NCBI GenBank assembly: GCA_047619485.1
Contig: JBLHKE010000032.1
Span: forward strand, 1 to 22,243
Reading direction: 5' to 3'
DNA from: JBLHKE01 sp047619485
GTDB taxonomy: Bacteria; Verrucomicrobiota; Verrucomicrobiia; Verrucomicrobiales; DEV007
Length of the DNA: 22,243 nt
A program made the position numbers and the translations under genes. The notes beneath the pieces are model-generated. The model saw nothing but the letters and a program-made list of their open reading frames with translations, was not told the origin of the DNA and ran no database searches. Each line of letters begins with the position of its first letter. Position 1 is the first letter of the stretch. Shown in pieces: positions 15,996 through 22,243 of the stretch.

Positions 15996-18383
15996 CTAAC
16001 ACAGGATCCGCTCGCGTCGCGGATCAAAGGGTGAACTCAACGTTACTCGCGCCTGACAGCTCTCGCCAGCGTTCAGAATCGCGTAGTCAGCGCCTTTTAC
16101 AAATTGCTTCACATAACCGAGCGCGACCGAAGCGCCGAGCGTCGGCCCATAGGTCGCCGAGGTTGTGTGACCGACCACCTCCCCACCCAGCGTGATCGGC
16201 TCGCCCCCCCACAGCATCACCCGCGGGTCAGCCAGGACGAGGCTCACCATGCGCTTCGTCCTCTCGCGTTTCAGCAAAGCGTCCCTACCGAGAAAATCGC
16301 TGTCCCATGCGAGCGCAAACCCCAGCCCGGCCTCGACCGGTGTCTCATCGGGCGAAAGCTCATGGCCGAAAGCCCGGTAGCCCTTCTCGATCCGCATCGA
16401 GTTGATCGCGTGGTGACCTGCATCGGTCGCGCCGCCGCCCTTAATAAAATCGTACACCGGCTGCATCGCGGACGCTGCCATGTGCAACTCCCAACCGAGC
16501 TCGCCGACGTAGGTGATGCGCACCGCCAGCACCTCCTGCCCAGCGACATCAATCCGCCGCGCGCCCCCAAATGCCATGCCATCAACCATCGCACCAAGCA
16601 GCTCACGTGAGCGCGGCCCCATCACGCCTAACACGCCCAACTCTTCCGTAACATCACACAAATCCGAGCACTTCCCGTTGTTGCGGATCCAATCGAAATC
16701 GCGATAGCGGCTCGCGCTCGAGCTCACCAGGTAGAACGAATCTACCGCCTCGCGGATCACCGTCAGATCCGATTCAAAAGTTCCACGCCCATTCAACATC
16801 GCGGTGTAGACCGCCCGCCCCGGCTCGACATCAACATCGTTCGCGCACAGCCACTGCAAGCCCTCGAGATCGTGGGTTCGAAACTTAGAAAACGTCGACT
16901 GGTCGAAAACCGCCACCCCGTTGCGACAGGCGGAAACCTCCTGCGCCACCGTCTCCAACCACACCGGCTTCCCAAACGTGTAAGCAGGCTCTGGGCCACC
17001 AAACCACATCGGCCGCTCGACACCTCCCGCCTCCCCGAAGCGTGCCGAGTTCGCCACATGGGTCTCATACAGCGGCGTGCGCATCAGGTCACGCGCCGTC
17101 TCCATCTGCAGCCCCGGCCACGCCATCGAATAATGCATGCCCAACACCTCGGTCACGCGCTCCTGCAGGAATCCTGTCCCGTTGTGCCTCGGACCAAATC
17201 GGCGGATATCCACCGACAGCAAGTCCATCGTCATCCCCCCATTCGCCATCCACTCAGCCGCGTATTGTCCAGCCCCACCAGCGCAGGCGATCCCCGCCGA
17301 GTTGAACCCTGCCAATACGAACAGCCCGCGCGTCCCGGTCGGCTCGCCCATCAGGAACTGGTTGTCCGGCGTGAACGATTCGGGTCCGTTGACAAACTTT
17401 ACGATCTCCACGTCGCGCGTCGATGGCAAGCGGTGCCGGTGCGAGGCCAGCGGCTGAGCGAAGTCCTCCCAGTCCGGCTCGAGGAGGTCGTGGTGGAAAT
17501 CCTCCGGCACTCGATCGCCGACCTGCCATGCCTTCGAGCGCAACTTGAACGCCCCGAGCTTCATCCCGCCATCATCCAGAGAGCGAAAGTAGATCCCCGC
17601 ATCCGGATCGCGCGAGCAAGGGAAATCACGCGTCACGCCGTCGACCGGCGCGGTGATCACGTAGTGGTGCTCGCAGGGATACAAGGGGATGTCCACCCCG
17701 ATTCCAAGACCGAGCTGGCGCGACCACATCCCTCCGGTCAACACCACCCAGTCCGCCTTGATCTCGCCACGGGAGGTCCGCACACCAGTGATCGTTTCCC
17801 CCTCACGTAAAATTTCCTCAACCGCCGTGTCTTCGAATACAGGCACGCCCGAGCGCGTCGCCAGCTCCACTGCACACGCCCCCGGCAACACCCGCCCGTC
17901 GCCCGGTAGCCAGATGCCACCGACCACATCACTGGTCTCGATCACCGGCCAGCGCGAAGAGATCTCCGCCGCATCAATCAGTTCAGCCTCCACCCCGAAC
18001 ACTTCAGCCATCGCAGCATTGCGCCGCAACTGCGTCCAACGCTCATCGCTCGTCGCCAGCTGCAAGCCTCCACATTGCAACCATCCGGCGGACTCGCCCA
18101 GCTCGGCGTAGAGTTCCGCCGACGCCTTGTTAATCTTCGTCTGGCTCGAACTGGCGCGCAGTTGCCCGACTTGCCCAGCCGAATGCCACGTCGTCCCAGA
18201 CGCGACCTTGCCAGATTCTAACAGAATCACATCGCCCCATCCGAGCTTCGCCAGATGGTAGGCGACCGAACATCCGGCAATCCCTCCGCCGACGATCACC
18301 ACCCGCGCGTCAGCCGGCAATTCGCCGGGATCGAATTGGGTTTCTGCCAAGACTGGCGTGTTGGTGTGCAAGGTCTGATCCAT
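15996..18383 (-). CDS. FAD-dependent dehydrogenase with GcvT domain, dimethylglycine/sarcosine dehydrogenase type
   Basis: This 795-residue protein has the two-part layout of dimethylglycine and sarcosine dehydrogenases, which demethylate N-methylglycines and pass the methyl carbon to tetrahydrofolate. The FAD/DAO half (to about 400) carries VVIVGGGIAGCSVAYHL and GTTWHSAGQ; H67 aligns with the histidine that holds FAD covalently in mammalian DMGDH. The second half (about 420-790) is GcvT-like, including GELGWELHM and TPVEAGLGFALAWD. No signal peptide is seen. ATG at 18383 is chosen because upstream codons have no similarity and run into the divergent zinc-ribbon gene start at 18497. No other betaine or glycine-cleavage gene is in the window, so the exact substrate is open. 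Confidence 0.9.
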   Translation of the reverse strand: MDQTLHTNTPVLAETQFDPGELPADARVVIVGGGIAGCSVAYHLAKLGWGDVILLESGKVASGTTWHSAGQVGQLRASSSQTKINKASAELYAELGESAGWLQCGGLQLATSDERWTQLRRNAAMAEVFGVEAELIDAAEISSRWPVIETSDVVGGIWLPGDGRVLPGACAVELATRSGVPVFEDTAVEEILREGETITGVRTSRGEIKADWVVLTGGMWSRQLGLGIGVDIPLYPCEHHYVITAPVDGVTRDFPCSRDPDAGIYFRSLDDGGMKLGAFKLRSKAWQVGDRVPEDFHHDLLEPDWEDFAQPLASHRHRLPSTRDVEIVKFVNGPESFTPDNQFLMGEPTGTRGLFVLAGFNSAGIACAGGAGQYAAEWMANGGMTMDLLSVDIRRFGPRHNGTGFLQERVTEVLGMHYSMAWPGLQMETARDLMRTPLYETHVANSARFGEAGGVERPMWFGGPEPAYTFGKPVWLETVAQEVSACRNGVAVFDQSTFSKFRTHDLEGLQWLCANDVDVEPGRAVYTAMLNGRGTFESDLTVIREAVDSFYLVSSSASRYRDFDWIRNNGKCSDLCDVTEELGVLGVMGPRSRELLGAMVDGMAFGGARRIDVAGQEVLAVRITYVGELGWELHMAASAMQPVYDFIKGGGATDAGHHAINSMRIEKGYRAFGHELSPDETPVEAGLGFALAWDSDFLGRDALLKRERTKRMVSLVLADPRVMLWGGEPITLGGEVVGHTTSATYGPTLGASVALGYVKQFVKGADYAILNAGESCQARVTLSSPFDPRRERILC

Positions 18384-18496
18384 TTTAGTTAAGTCATCCA
18401 AATTACTCGCTCGCACGCAATAACAAAGCCGCTGAAATCGCTGTTTAATTGGCAAGAAGTAATTTCCCCTCGCGCCGGACGAGATTAGATTCATCA
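18384..18496. promoter_or_regulatory. Divergent promoter region, dehydrogenase run versus zinc-ribbon gene
   Basis: This 113-bp, locally AT-rich gap lies between two genes read outward. It must hold the promoter for the minus-strand run unless an internal promoter is used. On the minus strand TTGTTA and TAATTT lie 15 bases apart near 18398-18424, a poor match to a sigma-70 promoter. Neither ATG has a Shine-Dalgarno sequence. No operator palindrome stands out. Confidence 0.35.
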
Positions 18497-18793
18497 ATGA
18501 GCGAAACCCACTTCATATGCCCAGGCTGCGGCGCGGAAATCCGTGTCGGCCCACGCGGTTGCCCGAAGTGTACCCGCCAGCCGAAGCCCAAGAAAAAGCC
18601 AGAGCCGAGAGCGTGGGAACAGGACGATATCCACGATGGTCTCGACCTCGATCTGCCGGAGGATGACTCCTTTGATTATGACAAATTCGTCGCAGATGAG
18701 TTCGGCGGCCCACAGAAGCGATCTGGCAAGGAATGGCTCTGGTGGGTCACCGGGGTGATTCTGCTGTCGGTGCTCGTCTATCTCTGGATCTAA
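18497..18793 (+). CDS. Small tail-anchored zinc-ribbon protein
   Basis: This 98-residue protein starts at ATG 18497; the frame is open further upstream but only MSETHFICPGCG gives a sensible N-terminus. Two CxxC pairs (C8/C11 in CPGCG and C22/C25 in CPKC) form a short zinc ribbon, followed by a basic proline-lysine stretch (QPKPKKKPEPR), an acidic middle (DGLDLDLPEDDSFDYD) and a single C-terminal membrane helix (EWLWWVTGVILLSVLVYLWI). The ribbon should therefore lie in the cytoplasm on a membrane tail. The role is unknown; small proteins of this sort are often adaptors or assembly factors. It is divergent from the dehydrogenase and 56 nt ahead of the next gene. Confidence 0.8.
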   Translation: MSETHFICPGCGAEIRVGPRGCPKCTRQPKPKKKPEPRAWEQDDIHDGLDLDLPEDDSFDYDKFVADEFGGPQKRSGKEWLWWVTGVILLSVLVYLWI

Positions 18794-18822
18794 CGTAACC
18801 CGCGGGATTCTCTCGACGTAAT

Positions 18823-18847
18823 AGGAGAGTCCACCCACTATTCTCCT
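18823..18847 (+). other. Hairpin that could mask the only Shine-Dalgarno-like sequence before the 18850 start
   Basis: AGGAGA at 18823-18828 is complementary to TCTCCT at 18842-18847, with a 13-base loop. The ATG follows at 18850. AGGAGA is about 21 bases from the ATG, too far for normal use. The structure may be a small regulatory hairpin or chance. Confidence 0.3.
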
Positions 18848-18849
18848 CT

Positions 18850-21800
18850 ATGACGCCCAAGACCCTCGCTCTCAGCACGCTCATCGTCACCGCGTGCACG
18901 CACTTCCTCGGTGCCGCACCGACAGCCAATCCCGAAACCTATTCGGCGGGAGAAGACTCCACGCTCAGCATACCTGCAGCCAACGGCGTGCTACTCAATG
19001 ATTTCGGAACCGGCGCGCTTTCGGCAATCCTCGAGTCAGACGTCTCCAACGGCGAACTGACGCTCAACCCCGATGGATCGTTTACCTACGTCCCCGCCCC
19101 CAATTTCAATGGCACCGACACCTTCACCTACCGCGCCAACGAGAGCCCGAGCGGCGGACAGGTGTTCACGATTGTCGAGAATAGCTCTTCCGCCAGCATC
19201 GATGCGGACCTGTCCGTCTCGGGGATCGGTAGCGATTCGGACTCGGACACCACCCGACTTCGTGGGACACTGACCGCACAGGTCACCCCGAGCGAAGCCC
19301 CATTCAGCCAGATCCATGTCACCGATTTCGATGTCAGAACCGCCGAGAGCATTGCTCTCAATTTCAGGTTTGCGTTCGGCTTCGCAGGCGTCAATGCGAC
19401 GGCTGCTCCCGAAGGTATCCGGATCAGTATGGAAAACCCCGGCGCGCCAGCCGCCGTCGATGCGGGCGGCAACTTCAGCCAGCTACAGAACGAGGTACGC
19501 CTGATCGGAACGGTCAGTGTCGAAGGTACCGGTCTGGCAGCTGGCGCTGTCCCAGAAGGAGACCAGATCTTCGACCAGGCCGGCAATTTTCTCGACCTCA
19601 ACGGGACGATCACACAATCGGGATCGACTCTGACCCTCTCTACGCCAATCGAATTCGCCGGTGTCTTCGACCTCGATGGCAACTCGCTCGGTCTCGATCT
19701 CACTGGCGATTTAGTCGCGACTTCGCCCGTGCAAACCTCCGAACTCTCCGCACCGACCACGGTCACGATCAACGTCAGCGCAGTCAACGACTCCCCCTCG
19801 ATCCAGAACGACCAGTATTTCACCGATGCCGGATCACCACTATTGGTGCCAGTCACCATCCCGGACGGTGGTTCGCAATCGCTAGTCGCCAGCGGCGCGA
19901 TCTGGAAATACCTCGCCAACGGCAGCGACCTTGGCAGCGCCTGGAGCGCACCCGAGTTCGACGATGCCAGCTGGGATGAGGGCGCGAGCCAACTCGGCTA
20001 TGGCGACACTGAAACCACGCTGGTCGGTTTCGGTGATGAGAACAACAAGCACATCACCACCTATTTCCGCCACCAATTCAACGTCCCCGATCCAGAGGCG
20101 CAAGCCGACCTCTGCCTCCGCCTGAAACGCGACGATGGTGCCGCCGTCTACCTCAATGGCGTAGAAATCGCCCGCAGCAACCTCCCTCCCGCCGCCGGGT
20201 CTTCCACCCTAGCATCCTCCACCGTTGATGGCCGCGCCGAGGAACACTTCTACGAGTGGTGCCTCCCCAGCGGCCTGCTCGTCTCGGGCTCAAATACCCT
20301 CGCAGTCGAAGCCCACCAGGCCAGCGTCACCAGCAGCGACCTAATTTTCGATCTCGAACTGATCCGCAATCGCACCTTCGGCGGCGTCCTCGCCAACGAT
20401 TCTGACACCGATGGCGACACGCTCAGCGCCAGTGTCCACACCCCGCCAACGAACGGTATCCTAATCCTAGCGCCCGACGGCAGCTTCACCTACACCCCTG
20501 CAGTCGGATTTGTCGGGACCGACTCCTTCATCTACCAGGCACAGGACATCGAAGAGCTGGTCGATCGCGCACTGATCCCCCTCGGCGATGATTGGAAATT
20601 CCTCGACGACGGCTCCAATCAGGGCACCGCCTGGAGTGAGATCGGCTTCGACGACTCCGGATGGGCTAGCGGCCCCGGTGAACTCGGTTACGGCGACGCC
20701 CCCGACGATCAAGCCACGATCGTCAGCTTCGGCCTCGACCAAAATAACAAGTTCGCCACCACCTACTTCCGCAACCATTTCTTCCTCGGCAACGTCGCCG
20801 AACTCAGCGACGCCGTTGAGTTCCAACTAGTTCGCGATGATGCGGCCGCCATCTACATCAACGGCACCGAGATCTACCGCGATGACAACCTCGTCGGCGG
20901 CGCGATGTTCAACACCTTCGCTGTGCCTGCCGTAGCCAACGAGGACGAAGTGGTTACCGCGACCGTGCCACTCGGCGTCCTCGTCGACGGCCGCAATACC
21001 ATCGCGGTCGAAGTCCACCAGTCCAGTGGCACCAGCAGCGACCTCGCCTTCCACCTCGCCCTCACTTGTCCGACACCGGCCGAAACCCCGATCTTGCCGC
21101 TCGGCTCCACTTGGAAATACGCTGCCTCGGGTGACGATCTGGGAACGGCCTGGACCGACGCCGAATTCGACGACTCCCTGTGGGTTTCTGGCGCTGGAGA
21201 ACTCGGCTACGGAGACGGTGACGAGACAACCGCCCTTCCCGTCCCCGCCGATCCCAAACCACTGACCGTCTACTTCCGCAGCCGCCTCCATATCCCAGAC
21301 GCCTCGCAAGTGCAGACACTCGCAATCGACCTCATCCGTGACGATGGCGCGGCCGTCTACATCAACGGCACCGAGATCGTCCGCGACAACCTAGCCACCG
21401 CCGCCGCTTTCGATACCCCTGCAAGTGCTGGCGTCAATGGTGACAGCGAGTCCAAGCTTCGCCCCTTCATCAAGATCGACCCAACGCTACTCCAGGATGG
21501 GGAAAACATCATCGCGGTAGAGATCCACCAGATCAACGACACCAGCAGCGATCTCAGCTTTGACATGGCAGTGCGCGCCTCCCTCATCAAATCCCTCGGG
21601 ATCGCCACCATCAACGTCATCGGCATCCCGTCTGTCGACAGCGACAACGACGGCATCGACGACAACTGGGAAACCGCCAACGGGCTAGTGGTAGGCAGCG
21701 ACGATTCACTACTCGACCCTGACGGCGACGGGCGCAGCAACCTTGAGGAATTCCTCGCTCTGACCAACCCACAGGACCCGGCCTCGCTGCTGAAAATCAT

Positions 21801-22005
21801 CGCCGTCAGCCAAGCTCCCAATGCCGATCTCACCGTTAGCTTCGCCAGCACGGTCGGCAAAACCTACCAGCTCCAGCACTCCACTGATCTGAGCGGATTC
21901 ACGGACATCGGTGCGCCGCTGACCGCCACTGGCCTCGAATCCACCTTGAACGCGCCCTCCCTGAGCACTCTCAAAGGATTCCTGCGTGTCAGGGTGCTCC
22001 CGTAG
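18850..22005 (+). CDS. Secreted multidomain protein: nested cadherin-like and galactose-binding-like domains
   Basis: This 1051-residue protein has a signal peptide (about 1-23, LIVTACTHFLGAA). Cadherin-like domain 1 starts at 30 (GVLLNDF, PDGSFTYVPAPNFNGTDTFTYRA to 96) and ends with TTVTINVSAVND at 303-314, split by a domain of about 190 residues (104-292). Domain 2 starts at 318, is interrupted after LLVPV (335), resumes at GGVLANDSDTDGD (511) to FIYQAQD (566), and closes with IATINVIG (918-925). The inserts are three copies of a galactose-binding-like sandwich at about 343-505, 575-739 and 746-910, each with W-K and LGYGD signatures. A DSDNDGIDDNW / DPDGDGRSNLEEF calcium segment (930-968) and a C-terminal domain (YQLQHSTDLSGF) follow. 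It is probably surface-exposed and may bind glycans. No enzyme domain was seen. Confidence 0.88.
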   Translation: MTPKTLALSTLIVTACTHFLGAAPTANPETYSAGEDSTLSIPAANGVLLNDFGTGALSAILESDVSNGELTLNPDGSFTYVPAPNFNGTDTFTYRANESPSGGQVFTIVENSSSASIDADLSVSGIGSDSDSDTTRLRGTLTAQVTPSEAPFSQIHVTDFDVRTAESIALNFRFAFGFAGVNATAAPEGIRISMENPGAPAAVDAGGNFSQLQNEVRLIGTVSVEGTGLAAGAVPEGDQIFDQAGNFLDLNGTITQSGSTLTLSTPIEFAGVFDLDGNSLGLDLTGDLVATSPVQTSELSAPTTVTINVSAVNDSPSIQNDQYFTDAGSPLLVPVTIPDGGSQSLVASGAIWKYLANGSDLGSAWSAPEFDDASWDEGASQLGYGDTETTLVGFGDENNKHITTYFRHQFNVPDPEAQADLCLRLKRDDGAAVYLNGVEIARSNLPPAAGSSTLASSTVDGRAEEHFYEWCLPSGLLVSGSNTLAVEAHQASVTSSDLIFDLELIRNRTFGGVLANDSDTDGDTLSASVHTPPTNGILILAPDGSFTYTPAVGFVGTDSFIYQAQDIEELVDRALIPLGDDWKFLDDGSNQGTAWSEIGFDDSGWASGPGELGYGDAPDDQATIVSFGLDQNNKFATTYFRNHFFLGNVAELSDAVEFQLVRDDAAAIYINGTEIYRDDNLVGGAMFNTFAVPAVANEDEVVTATVPLGVLVDGRNTIAVEVHQSSGTSSDLAFHLALTCPTPAETPILPLGSTWKYAASGDDLGTAWTDAEFDDSLWVSGAGELGYGDGDETTALPVPADPKPLTVYFRSRLHIPDASQVQTLAIDLIRDDGAAVYINGTEIVRDNLATAAAFDTPASAGVNGDSESKLRPFIKIDPTLLQDGENIIAVEIHQINDTSSDLSFDMAVRASLIKSLGIATINVIGIPSVDSDNDGIDDNWETANGLVVGSDDSLLDPDGDGRSNLEEFLALTNPQDPASLLKIIAVSQAPNADLTVSFASTVGKTYQLQHSTDLSGFTDIGAPLTATGLESTLNAPSLSTLKGFLRVRVLP
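19876..21579 (+). repeat. Three copies of a galactose-binding-like domain in one gene
   Basis: Copies lie at about 19876-20364, 20572-21066 and 21085-21579. All share FDD-x-x-W, LGYGD, TYFR or VYFR, RDDGAAVY(L/I)NG-like and NT(L/I)AVE-like blocks (NIIAVE in copy 3), then a TSSDL-F end. Copies 2 and 3 are adjacent; copy 1 is separated by part of a cadherin-like domain. The copies have diverged at DNA level, so the duplications are old. Confidence 0.85.
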
Positions 22006-22064
22006 CCGCAAAATCTCTCGTGATTTCCGCTGGCATTGCCGCGATTCCTTGCCATTCTCCCCGC

Positions 22065-22243
22065 ATGGATCAAGACATCAAAATCAAAATGACCACCAGT
22101 AAGGGCGACTTAAGCATCACGATGTATGCGACGGACACCCCCATCACCTGCGCCAGCTTCCTCAACCTCGCGAAACGCGGTTACTACAACGGCCTCAAAT
22201 TTCACCGCGTCATCCCCAATTTCATGATCCAGGGTGGTGATCC
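22065..22243 (+). CDS. Cyclophilin-type peptidyl-prolyl isomerase, 3' end missing
   Basis: Fifty-nine codons are visible before the window ends. The reading MDQDIKIKMTTSKGDL, then TPITCASFLNLAKRGYYNG and FHRVIPNFMIQGGD, is the N-terminal half of bacterial cyclophilins; the arginine of FHRV is the catalytic residue. No signal peptide is present, so a cytoplasmic form that speeds proline isomerisation during folding is expected. The ATG at 22065 is likely, with an in-frame ATG at codon nine as an alternative. No Shine-Dalgarno sequence is seen in CCATTCTCCCCGC. The 59-bp gap to the preceding gene has no clear terminator. Confidence 0.92.
   Translation, partial: MDQDIKIKMTTSKGDLSITMYATDTPITCASFLNLAKRGYYNGLKFHRVIPNFMIQGGD

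Noticed and set aside
15062..17810. Two long plus-strand frames (15062-15955, 16872-17810) opposite the MFS and dehydrogenase genes
   Set aside because: His/Arg/Pro/Gln-rich shadow translations with no fold; the minus-strand genes explain the region.
18384..18497. N-terminal extension of the FAD dehydrogenase to 18497
   Set aside because: It runs through the divergent promoter region into the start codon of the opposite gene, and the added residues have no family similarity.
22011..22026. AAATC/GATTT hairpin after the multidomain gene as a terminator
   Set aside because: Only five mostly A-T pairs and no T-run after it.
1..22243. CRISPR array, tRNA, rRNA, integrase or insertion sequence
   Set aside because: No regular direct-repeat/spacer pattern, no RNA-gene signature and no transposase or recombinase motif was found on either strand.

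Overview
The window looks like chromosomal DNA of a GC-rich, probably aquatic member of the Verrucomicrobia/Planctomycetes group, most likely Verrucomicrobia. That is an inference from content. There are large exported proteins built from YVTN or PQQ-like propellers, LamG domains, cadherin-like domains and calcium-binding DSDGDG motifs, a DUF5690-type MFS transporter, and a REP-like palindrome. No rRNA, tRNA, CRISPR array, integrase or transposase gene was seen.

Layout. 1-3639 (+) is the 3' part of a secreted YVTN-propeller / two-haem cytochrome c / double LamG protein whose start lies before the window. It converges on a metallo-beta-lactamase-fold hydrolase (3659-4270, -). That gene is divergent from a tail-specific S41 protease (4392-6632, +). 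The protease converges on a run of seven minus-strand genes read from about 18383 down to 6629: FAD/GcvT dehydrogenase of the dimethylglycine/sarcosine dehydrogenase type, DUF5690-like MFS transporter, exported methyltransferase-fold/PQQ-propeller/LamG protein, small exported cysteine protein, tandem ModA-like binding protein, ModB-like permease, ModC-like ATPase. Spacings are 10, 9, 85, -4, 304 and -4 nt. The 304-nt gap holds an inverted pair of REP-like hairpins. On the plus strand a tail-anchored zinc-ribbon protein (18497-18793), a 1051-residue secreted multidomain protein (18850-22005) and the start of a cyclophilin (22065 to the window end) follow.

Most interesting part. The last five genes of the minus-strand run look like an unusual ABC uptake system. 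The binding protein is two ModA-like domains fused in tandem. The second domain carries cysteines where the first has the oxyanion-binding loops. The exported neighbours also carry cysteine motifs (CSC, HNCAC), and the propeller protein carries a methyltransferase-like domain that seems to have lost its cofactor-binding acid. I infer an importer for a thiophilic metal or other non-oxyanion ligand. The substrate cannot be read from the sequence.
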